From: Caldithrix sp.
GTDB lineage: Bacteria; Zhuqueibacterota; Zhuqueibacteria; Thermofontimicrobiales; Sulfurfontimicrobiaceae
DNA: 64,000 bases
Assembly: GCA_020722815.1 (NCBI GenBank)
Contig: DYKB01000009.1
Location: 1-64,000, forward strand
Direction: 5' to 3'
The notes under the pieces are model-generated. The model did no database searches. It was given only the letters and a program-made list of their open reading frames with translations, and was not told the DNA's origin. Numbering within the stretch: the first letter of the stretch is position 1; each line of letters begins with the position of its first letter. The position numbers and the translations under genes were made by a program. Below, one piece after another: positions 18,213 to 25,987 of the stretch.

Positions 18213-19262
18213 TTATTTCCCTTTTTTCGTGAAGTCTTTTTCAGTATAAAAGGTATGAACCATCATATCCAATTGACGCAGAATATCCTTCTTTTCGCGA
18301 TCGGGCGCGAAAACGGAATAATCGACCATGTAAATCCGTTTATCAGCCGGTTCATAGAAAAAATAACTTCGGAAAGGTCCGCCATAAACTTTTGGCCAGC
18401 CATTTTCCAGCGTACCACCATAAAGGCCGGTCAGTTTTAAAGCAAATTTCCCATTAAAATCAACTTCATCAACAGTTGTATATCTTGTATCGATTTCTTC
18501 GTTTCCTTCAAATTTGTCGAAAATTTTATTTCGGAATTCAAAACACCAATCGCGGGTGACTAGAGAAGGCTCATCAGTTTCGAACCAGCCAACGGTGATC
18601 CAGCGTTTCGGAATATCACGAAAGAGGATAAAAAATCGTTCTTCCTCACTCTCATAAAAAATCCGATAGTCATGCTGGAGGCGCAAGGAACAGCCATATT
18701 TTGTCAGAATTTCCCGTGCCAGTTCATGTTGTTCCCCCTTGATATATAACTCAGACAGCGCAATCTGGTTTAAGCGGTCATCAAAAATATTCAAAAGTGT
18801 ATTTTTATTTTCTAACAATCGTTTTTTCAACTCATCGGGTGTATTTGCCACAAAAACCAGGAGAATTTGTCCATAAGCCCAGGCATTTTTAATTTGATAG
18901 AAAAAATTTTCGCCAGCCTGAACGCGTTGAATATTGGTTTCACCCAAAATTTCCTTAATTTGTTGAATGGTTTCCCCGGTGGAGCTTAGGGTGCTGATAA
19001 GAATTAAATTTTTGCGGCGATTAAAAGAACTTAATTGTTCAATTGAAGCATAACTTAACTTCAAAAGCTTTTCCATGCCAGGCGTTGCAATCTCTTTCTC
19101 AAATATGGCTTTCAATTCAGGTTGAAATAACTTACACTCCTTCGAGTCGCAAATGACGATGATCTCATCATTCTCGCCGACACTTGAATATTTTTTAGTT
19201 CCACAACCGGATATAATGAGCGCGGGAAGCAGTAAATATGCGAAAACTTTTATCAAATTCAT
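18213..19262 (-). CDS. DUF4837 family lipoprotein
   Basis: 349 residues. The N-terminus is a lipoprotein signal: a hydrophobic stretch ending LIISGC, with the cysteine at about residue 20 as the lipidation site. The mature protein shows the pattern of DUF4837, known mainly from Bacteroidota and relatives: an early VICDSKECKLFQPELKAIF segment, a central VFVANTPDELKKRL, and RDIPKRWITVGWFETDEPSL. Its function is unknown; it should be anchored in the outer or inner membrane. It is translationally close-coupled to purE downstream and follows the flippase-like gene after 33 bases. It supports placement of the organism in the FCB group. Confidence 0.8.
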   Translation of the reverse strand: MNLIKVFAYLLLPALIISGCGTKKYSSVGENDEIIVICDSKECKLFQPELKAIFEKEIATPGMEKLLKLSYASIEQLSSFNRRKNLILISTLSSTGETIQQIKEILGETNIQRVQAGENFFYQIKNAWAYGQILLVFVANTPDELKKRLLENKNTLLNIFDDRLNQIALSELYIKGEQHELAREILTKYGCSLRLQHDYRIFYESEEERFFILFRDIPKRWITVGWFETDEPSLVTRDWCFEFRNKIFDKFEGNEEIDTRYTTVDEVDFNGKFALKLTGLYGGTLENGWPKVYGGPFRSYFFYEPADKRIYMVDYSVFAPDREKKDILRQLDMMVHTFYTEKDFTKKGK

Positions 19263-19295
19263 TGTTCATCCTTTCCATTCAGACCTTCGGCGGTC

Positions 19296-20324
19296 CTATT
19301 TTGAAGGTGACTGTAAATAATGCTTCTTTTTATGAAAATCAGATAAAATCGCTTCTGTATTTTCAGTATATCGCTGCCGAAAGATGAAAATAATGCCACC
19401 TGGCAGCGAACAGACAACACCAATCAAATAGGCGACAAATTCCATCGACATTATTTGAGCGGGAAGTCCATTAACACCCGGCAATCCAAAGAGATACACC
19501 GCTGTTTGTTCGCGTATTCCAAAACCACCAATGGAAACCGGAATCGTCACTGCCAGCGCCACCATGGGAATAAAAATGAAAAAATAAAAAAGATGAATTT
19601 CATTGATCCCCAGCGCTCTGGCTGAAGTAAAATGGGTCAAAACACGTAATCCCTGGGTGACGATTGCTAATAAAAACACCTGGATTAATAATTTTCGATG
19701 GTTTTTAAATGAATTTAGGCTAATATAAATCTCCTGAAGTTTATTGACCAGCTTTTTTGGTAAAAGATGTCCCAGAAAATTTTTTAACATTCGGGCCAAT
19801 GTATTATTAAAAAGGATAAAGAGAATTAACAGCCAGCCCACAAAAATGACCAGAATAATAATAAATAACGAGGTTGATTCCACCTGGTAACAGAGCCAGG
19901 TAAGACTTGAAACCAGTGCCAAAGCCGTCAATACCAAAAATCCAACCAGCCGATCCAGCAGAACCGTGGAAACTGCTTCTGAATTGTTACCAGAAGTTTT
20001 CGTAATATCATAAATTCGAAATGCATCGCCAGCGACATACCCGGGTAAAAAATTATTAAAGAACATACCGACATAATAAAAATTTATTGCCCTTGGCAGC
20101 GGAATGACAATATTCCGGGCCTTTAATAACATTTGCCATTGAATTGCCCCCAGAATTGTACTGGCGGTAAAGAAAACAATTCCCAGTAAATTCCACCACT
20201 GATTTGAATATTTTATTTCAGTTAATATTCCTTTCAGGCTCATATCCTTTTGTTCAAAAAGCAAAAAAATCAATCCAACGCTAATAATGAATTTCAATCC
20301 AGAAAACAAATATCGCTTGAACAA
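19296..20324 (-). CDS. Flippase-like integral membrane protein (LPG synthase TM region family)
   Basis: 342 residues with about eight membrane segments, of the UPF0104/AglD-MprF N-terminal family. Conserved pieces are ILGAIQWQMLLKAR, YYVGMFFNNFLPG, GDAFRIYDI, LDRLVGF and SIGGFGIREQTAV. Members are believed to flip lipids or lipid-linked sugars, or to pair with glycosyltransferases. Its place between a DUF2723 glycosyltransferase and envelope genes on the same strand makes transport of a lipid-linked sugar the most attractive reading, which is inference. Confidence 0.85.
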   Translation of the reverse strand: MFKRYLFSGLKFIISVGLIFLLFEQKDMSLKGILTEIKYSNQWWNLLGIVFFTASTILGAIQWQMLLKARNIVIPLPRAINFYYVGMFFNNFLPGYVAGDAFRIYDITKTSGNNSEAVSTVLLDRLVGFLVLTALALVSSLTWLCYQVESTSLFIIILVIFVGWLLILFILFNNTLARMLKNFLGHLLPKKLVNKLQEIYISLNSFKNHRKLLIQVFLLAIVTQGLRVLTHFTSARALGINEIHLFYFFIFIPMVALAVTIPVSIGGFGIREQTAVYLFGLPGVNGLPAQIMSMEFVAYLIGVVCSLPGGIIFIFRQRYTENTEAILSDFHKKKHYLQSPSK

Positions 20325-20451
20325 ATTTAACTCCTATATCAAAGCTGCCAAACCAGGTTGGAAAAATTGCAATAAGTTCAGTAAAGACAATAGGATGAGC
20401 ACTCTTATTGATAGAACAAAGTGTATCCACACTCAATAATTTTGGGTAAAA

Positions 20452-20475
20452 ATCAAACCTTCGAGGTTTTATGAT
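20452..20475 (-). terminator. Possible weak terminator upstream of the flippase-like gene
   Basis: On the minus strand a short hairpin with AAACC and GGTTT arms is followed by GATTTTTACCC. It lies in the 273-base gap between the DUF2723 gene and the flippase-like gene. The stem is only five or six pairs, so function is uncertain. The rest of the gap holds nothing recognisable. Confidence 0.3.
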
Positions 20476-20597
20476 TAAAATCCCGCGATTAAATTGAAAA
20501 TTGTGAATCTCATCAAAAAAACGCCGAAGGTCTTCCGCTGGTCATTGAATGGATACGATTTTAGCGCACTGCCCCAAATTGCGTTTTAAAATGACCT

Positions 20598-23500
20598 TCA
20601 TTTTTTAACAGTGGAATCGACCACGCCAGCGGTTGAATCCCTGGGAGCGATTTGTGACATCACGCTATCCCTTTGCATGGCGCGTTTTTTCATTTGCTGG
20701 GCATAGTTGAGCATCAATTGTCCCTGTTGTTTTAATTGGCTGGAAAGCTTTAACTTCAAGGCCGCTGCTATCCATTTTTCAGCTTCTTCCCAGCGTTCGT
20801 CCTGTAAAAATTTCATTCCAATCTGTAATTTTGTTTCACCGGTCTGCGCAAGCGCCATGGCATCGGCTAGGTATTCAGCGTATTTTTCTTTATGACCGGC
20901 TTCATCATAAAATTGGCCCAATTGCATTAAAAGTTCGGGACGCTCGATGGGGATGACTTTTCTGGGAACGCGCTCTTCCATTTTATCGAGAATTTCGGCC
21001 ATTTTTGAATAATTTCGCTTCTCGCGATACTCAAGGGCTAATCGCATGAATCCAGCGCGATAGTTTTGAAGCAATCCCATGATGTTTTCATCATAATAAA
21101 CGTCCGGATCATCCAGTTTGCGATAAAGGAATTCATCGACTAATTTCGATTCGATTAACGATGGTTCGATCTCACGATCCGGGAATCCCACCAATCGAAA
21201 TCCCAACCCATCCATCCGTAAATAACGTTCGATATTATATTCCGGCTTGCTTCGTGAAATGAGCATATTGGGACGCGAAACGGTTACGGCAAAATAGATT
21301 GGCAATTTCCAGCGATTTGCATGGATAATATTTAAAATCATCTGATCCTGCACCCGAATGCCGCCTCGTTCACGGGTTCCCAGCGTGGGCGCTACCTCGA
21401 AGGCAATTTCATGCTGTTTCCCTGTATCAGTTTGCATCAATCGATGACGTTCTTCAACATCAGGAATATCCTGATAATAGACTTCGTGAGGAACATCCAC
21501 TTTTACAACTGCCGGTTTCCAGTAAATAGGTTCTAAAGCTTCAATTTCGGCATCCGTCAAACTGATTGGAACTTTGGGTTCCTGATTTTTTAATTGTTTA
21601 ATATACCACGGCGTATTTAATAGACTAAGATTAACAACACGAACATCTTTTCGAATTCCCATTTCACCCGTGGCGCTATCTTTGACACAAGATTGCAGAT
21701 ACCATAATGGGAAAGTATCATTATCCCCATTGGTGAACAAGATTCCATTTTTCTCACAGGATTGCAAAATATTGTACGAATAATCATACGCAACATAATT
21801 TCCGGTTCGATCATGGGAATCGAAATTAAAAAGACACATATTAACTGGTACCAGGCCTAGAATGAGAATCAGGGCAGCACCATAGTAATAGAGACGCTGG
21901 GTTTTATCGCCTTTTATTTTTTCCCGAAGCCACTCCAGAATGGCCGTAACACCAATCCCAATCCAGAGTGTAAAGACAAAATATGAGGCGACATAGACAT
22001 AGTCCCGTTCGCGCGGCTGCGGATCCTCCTGATTCAGATAAATCACAATGGCCAGTCCCGTCATGACAAAAAGCACAAGCAATGAAAGTGCTTGCCGCCA
22101 ATCTTTTCGGAAATGATAATACATCCCAACCAAACCGAGCAGGAAGGGCAACCAGAATAATCCGCGTGACGAATACGTTTCTTTTATATAGCCATCGGGA
22201 GCATAAGTATTTCCCTTACCCATGAATTGCCAGGCAAAATAACGCAGGTACATCCGTTCAATCTGATAATTCCAAAGATAATTGAGTTCACTATCATCAT
22301 AAATTTCTTTGAATTTGCTTTCCGGTTTCCAGCGTTTTCTATCGGTAATGCTCCACGTACCATATTGTTCACGATTTAAATAACTCACAAAGGCATGAGT
22401 TGTTTCCGGATCATTTTCATCGATGACCGGATTAAGATTGGAACGGATGAATATCATCAAATAACTGGAGCAGCCAATCAGGACGACCAATAAACTTAAT
22501 AAAGCCAGGCGCGCCGTGCGATGTTTTAGCCAGCGGGAGAAACCATAGCCAAGGCCAATAAAGCCGAACATTAACAAGGCACCCCAGAAAAATGTTTGTT
22601 CCCAAACCTTGTTACCGGCAATAAAATAATTAGCGATGGATACAAGTCCAACCGCAAGAAAAAATAATCCCACCACCGCCCGTTGCCAGTTTCCTTTAAA
22701 TTCCAAACGTGGATAAAGATAAAAGATGACGGCTGAGGATAACGTTATTAATAATAAGGGATTAATCACATTGAATTCGCCTTTGTCCAGCAGCCAGGGC
22801 AGCCCTTGAACAATACCCGGATAGATAGCGACCAGAATTAACGCTCCCAGCGAAACCAATAAGCCGCAAGAGCTATATTCACGATATTCATCATATTTTC
22901 GATAAATATAGAAATGGACCGCAACGAAAATTGGAAGCAAAACGGCGGCAGCAGTACCAAATCCAGGAGCATCTATTTTCTCAATAGAAGGAAGTATTAT
23001 CTGGAAGAAGGGTAGCAAAACAGGCTTATAGATACCCTGTAGTAAGGTAAGAAACACCTTAATGACCAGCATACTCGTACCAAACGCGAGAGCAGACAGC
23101 GAGGTGAACAGGACGAATCGGGAAAAAGTAATTTGGCTGCGACGGAAGTAAATAATCATCGCAATCGCCGGAAGTGCCAGAATATTTAATAAATGAATAC
23201 CGATTGCCAATCCGACGCTATACATAATAAGCAACAAATATTTGTCACTGCCAGGATCATCGGCCTTTTCATACCAGATTAAAATTAACCAGACCACAAT
23301 CGCAGTGAAAAACATACTAATCGCATAGACTTCCGCTTCAACCGCATTAAACCAGAAGGTATCTGAAAAAGTAAATGCCAATGCGCCTAATACACCGCTG
23401 GCATAAACAATTAATTTTTCTTCAAAATCTTCAGAAACACCACGCCAGATTTGTAATAAACGAACAATAATCAAATACGTAAGGGAAATCGTTAGCGCGC

Positions 23501-23753
23501 TCACCAGCGCTGATACAAGATTCACGCGCAGGGCAATATCTTCAACCCAGGGAATCATGGAAAAGACACGACCGATTAACAGGTAGAGCGGTGCGCCAGG
23601 TGGATGCGGAATACCGAGAATATAGGAACAGGCAATAAATTCACCACAATCCCAAAAACTCACTGTCGGTGAAATCGTTCGATAATAAGTGATAAAAGAG
23701 ACTAAAAACACCAAAAAAGCCAGTAATCGATTTAGATGCTTTTTTAAAAACAT
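20598..23753 (-). CDS. DUF2723 (TMEM260/GT117-like) membrane glycosyltransferase
   Basis: 1051 residues. The first 100 residues carry the DUF2723 signature: a membrane segment, then SFWDCGEFIACSYILGIPHPPGAPLY, with D35 and E38 in the first lumenal-type loop as in other GT-C enzymes. About a dozen further membrane segments run to residue 660. A long soluble part contains NGDNDTFPLWYLQ, and a helical, TPR-like C-terminal region covers about 880-1020. Human TMEM260, in the same family, is a protein O-mannosyltransferase that uses a dolichol-linked sugar. Here the GT2 mannosyltransferase-like gene and the flippase-like gene nearby would fit such a pathway. Substrate and acceptor remain unproven. 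The family is frequent in Bacteroidota and Calditrichota relatives. Confidence 0.85.
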   Translation of the reverse strand: MFLKKHLNRLLAFLVFLVSFITYYRTISPTVSFWDCGEFIACSYILGIPHPPGAPLYLLIGRVFSMIPWVEDIALRVNLVSALVSALTISLTYLIIVRLLQIWRGVSEDFEEKLIVYASGVLGALAFTFSDTFWFNAVEAEVYAISMFFTAIVVWLILIWYEKADDPGSDKYLLLIMYSVGLAIGIHLLNILALPAIAMIIYFRRSQITFSRFVLFTSLSALAFGTSMLVIKVFLTLLQGIYKPVLLPFFQIILPSIEKIDAPGFGTAAAVLLPIFVAVHFYIYRKYDEYREYSSCGLLVSLGALILVAIYPGIVQGLPWLLDKGEFNVINPLLLITLSSAVIFYLYPRLEFKGNWQRAVVGLFFLAVGLVSIANYFIAGNKVWEQTFFWGALLMFGFIGLGYGFSRWLKHRTARLALLSLLVVLIGCSSYLMIFIRSNLNPVIDENDPETTHAFVSYLNREQYGTWSITDRKRWKPESKFKEIYDDSELNYLWNYQIERMYLRYFAWQFMGKGNTYAPDGYIKETYSSRGLFWLPFLLGLVGMYYHFRKDWRQALSLLVLFVMTGLAIVIYLNQEDPQPRERDYVYVASYFVFTLWIGIGVTAILEWLREKIKGDKTQRLYYYGAALILILGLVPVNMCLFNFDSHDRTGNYVAYDYSYNILQSCEKNGILFTNGDNDTFPLWYLQSCVKDSATGEMGIRKDVRVVNLSLLNTPWYIKQLKNQEPKVPISLTDAEIEALEPIYWKPAVVKVDVPHEVYYQDIPDVEERHRLMQTDTGKQHEIAFEVAPTLGTRERGGIRVQDQMILNIIHANRWKLPIYFAVTVSRPNMLISRSKPEYNIERYLRMDGLGFRLVGFPDREIEPSLIESKLVDEFLYRKLDDPDVYYDENIMGLLQNYRAGFMRLALEYREKRNYSKMAEILDKMEERVPRKVIPIERPELLMQLGQFYDEAGHKEKYAEYLADAMALAQTGETKLQIGMKFLQDERWEEAEKWIAAALKLKLSSQLKQQGQLMLNYAQQMKKRAMQRDSVMSQIAPRDSTAGVVDSTVKK

Positions 23754-23870
23754 GTATAACCTCCCTAATAAAGCACTCAGGTATCCATCGGCGCTATTGA
23801 GCGATGAATTGAAAAACGCTTTTGGATAAGATTAATATTTTCAAAATGTGATAACTTTCGTACCCGGAAT

Positions 23871-24989
23871 TCAATCATTATGCAAATGAATAATTCGTTC
23901 TATTAATAATAACGTCTGTTGAGCTGAAATTTCCCAATCGAATTTTTGGGCCCAATTAATGGCATTTGTCGCGAATTGATTTCGAATGGGTTCATTTTCA
24001 AGCAATCGAATTATCTGGGATGCCAAAATTTCAATATTTCCATAAGGATAAAGCAATCCTGTCTGCTCCGGAACAACTGAATCCCGTAAACCGGGTGAAT
24101 CCGCGGCAATAACCGGTACGCCACAGGCATTGGCTTCAATAACCGACACGCCCCACCCTTCTTTCGGCGATGGATTGATACAGACCCACATTTGATTTAA
24201 ATAATCGATTTTCTCAGCTTCCGATACATAGTCTGTAAACAAAATATCCGCCAATAAGTTTAAATTTTGTGCTAATTTTTTAAGATTTGGGAGATGGTCT
24301 CCCCCACCCACAATTACCATCTGGGCTGTTGGCAGCTTTTCTTTGACAATTTTAAATGCCAGAATCCCTTGCTCAATGCTCTTGTATCGTTTGATACGCC
24401 CCATATAGCCAATAATTGGAACCGGGCTTTTGCCGACAGGATTTGATTTATAAATTGTTGTATCCACGCCATTGTAAATAATTTCAATCTGTTTCGCTGA
24501 AATACCCTTGGCGACCAGTTCATTTTTTGAACTGGGAGAAACTGCCATTAATGGTATCTTTCGATAAATCAATGGAATTAATTTTTCACTGGCATAAACA
24601 TAAAACGCCGCCGGAAAAATGGCCTCCTGGAAAATACTCTTTCCAAAAAGATGGTGGATTATGCCAATTAACGGCTTTTTAACAAAAAATGGCGTATAAA
24701 ACGGAATTTTATTGATATCATCAAAAACAACATCGTATTTTTCCGCCCGAATCAGCTTTCGAAACATTCCCGGCACCAGAAAATTGAATAGGGAACGTGG
24801 TCCATGACGAATAATTTTGATTCCATCAATAATTTCTTCACGAAGCGCATTGGGATGGCGACAACAAAGTAATGTCACCTCATGGCCTTTCGCGACGATG
24901 CGCTTAAAAATTTCATGGAGATGGACTTCCGCACCCCCTCCAAGTGGATGGGTAATGTCCTGCCAGTTGATTACGAGTATTTTATACAT
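23871..24989 (-). CDS. GT4 family glycosyltransferase
   Basis: 372 residues, two Rossmann-like halves. The acceptor half begins ILVINWQDITHPLGGGAEVHLHEI and contains GHEVTLLCCRHP. The donor half contains YNGVDTTIYK, IGYMGRIKRYKSIEQGI, VIVGGGD and the E-x7-E motif in KEGWGVSVIEANACGVPVI. It is a retaining transferase using a nucleotide sugar, probably for polysaccharide or glycolipid on the cytoplasmic face. It lies 117 bases upstream of the DUF2723 gene on the same strand and probably belongs to the same envelope-sugar programme. Confidence 0.9.
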   Translation of the reverse strand: MYKILVINWQDITHPLGGGAEVHLHEIFKRIVAKGHEVTLLCCRHPNALREEIIDGIKIIRHGPRSLFNFLVPGMFRKLIRAEKYDVVFDDINKIPFYTPFFVKKPLIGIIHHLFGKSIFQEAIFPAAFYVYASEKLIPLIYRKIPLMAVSPSSKNELVAKGISAKQIEIIYNGVDTTIYKSNPVGKSPVPIIGYMGRIKRYKSIEQGILAFKIVKEKLPTAQMVIVGGGDHLPNLKKLAQNLNLLADILFTDYVSEAEKIDYLNQMWVCINPSPKEGWGVSVIEANACGVPVIAADSPGLRDSVVPEQTGLLYPYGNIEILASQIIRLLENEPIRNQFATNAINWAQKFDWEISAQQTLLLIERIIHLHND

Positions 24990-25054
24990 GCTATGTTCTT
25001 ATTTTCTCAATATTTATGGGCGATCATTTTATCCTGACAAAAAAAATGAAATAC

Positions 25055-25160
25055 TGCGTGATGCGTCATTGGTAAAATGTGAAGACCTGTTTCAGGACAA
25101 GATACTCACATTTCAGGCATTACGTATCACGAATTACGCATTACGTCTCACGCATCACCT
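25055..25160. repeat. Large facing pair of heptamer arrays
   Basis: The right array, 25119-25160, is six clean 7-base units: ATTACGT, ATCACGA, ATTACGC, ATTACGT, CTCACGC, ATCACCT. The left array, 25055-25082, is four units of the opposite strand: TGCGTGA, TGCGTCA, TTGGTAA, AATGTGA. Between them lie a 23-base spacer and TCACATT, which pairs with the inner left unit. The element fills the gap between the methyltransferase and the GT4 gene. Confidence 0.7.
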
Positions 25161-25193
25161 GTCAGCACCATAATTCATTGAGAAAATTTTGTA

Positions 25194-25982
25194 TTATGAC
25201 TCCTTTTTGACTCCCACCACACCAATATCCAGACCGGTGTAAAGCGCAATTTTACTGGTCACTAATTTTTTCCGGATTTTTAATCGCCAATCATGAATCA
25301 AAGGAATGCCACCAGGATAGCGTGGCAACTTTATTCCTGCCTTTAAACCAATTTCACGACAAATTCGGTAAAATAAACTCGGCTGCATCCATTCGCCATA
25401 ACTTTTTATAATTTCAAATCCGGCGGTTTTGACTCTTTGTTCTAACTCATAAATTGTGAATTCGGTTTCCCAGCCAGCAAACCATTTATTCAAAGCGATT
25501 AATATATGTTTTATCAGTGTATAAACATGATATTTTTGTGGCACGTCCACCAATACAAGTCCGCCTGGTTTTAAAACCCGAAAATTTTCATTCAAAATCG
25601 GCTGCGGATCCTTAAAATGTTCCAACAGTCCCTGATGAAAAACCAGATCAAAATAATTATTTTTAATAGGTAAATGAAAAGCGTCCCCTTTGATTAATTC
25701 GACTTTCTGGACGCGGGAGGAAAAAAGCTGTTTCATTAATAACAATGAGTTATCCGCATAATCCAGAACAGTCACTTCGGCTCCTTCATCACATAAAATG
25801 AGGCTGTCCCGACCGGTGCCAGCGCCAACTTCCAGAATTTTCTTACCGGAAAGTGGTGCTGAAACACGCTTAATCTGACTGGTAAGGCGTTCCGCATTAT
25901 CATAGACTTCATGAAGATTTGATTTCTCCTGCCAAAAATTTTCCCAGTGCTGTTTTGTAGAAGTTCGCTTTTCTTTCGTCAT
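25194..25982 (-). CDS. Class I SAM-dependent methyltransferase
   Basis: 262 residues. Motif I is ILEVGAGTGRDS, the acidic end of the next strand is VTVLDYAD, and the post-motif region has FHQGLLEHFKDPQPIL and VLKPGGLVLVDVP, all typical of Methyltransf_11/25 proteins. The substrate is not identifiable; neighbours suggest a small-molecule or glycan acceptor. The start is taken at the ATG 25982, five bases after the recG stop, with GGATAAG upstream. That places it at the end of the valS-DUF4139-recG transcription unit. Confidence 0.85.
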   Translation of the reverse strand: MTKEKRTSTKQHWENFWQEKSNLHEVYDNAERLTSQIKRVSAPLSGKKILEVGAGTGRDSLILCDEGAEVTVLDYADNSLLLMKQLFSSRVQKVELIKGDAFHLPIKNNYFDLVFHQGLLEHFKDPQPILNENFRVLKPGGLVLVDVPQKYHVYTLIKHILIALNKWFAGWETEFTIYELEQRVKTAGFEIIKSYGEWMQPSLFYRICREIGLKAGIKLPRYPGGIPLIHDWRLKIRKKLVTSKIALYTGLDIGVVGVKKES

Positions 25983-25987
25983 CAATC

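Noticed and set aside
25119..25160. CRISPR-like array
   Set aside because: The units are 7 bases long, directly adjacent and degenerate, with no spacers, and no cas genes are present.
24817..25173. 118-codon plus-strand frame across the start of the GT4 gene
   Set aside because: Its first half is antisense to the GT4 coding region and its second half is the heptamer repeat, which translates into a repetitive peptide.
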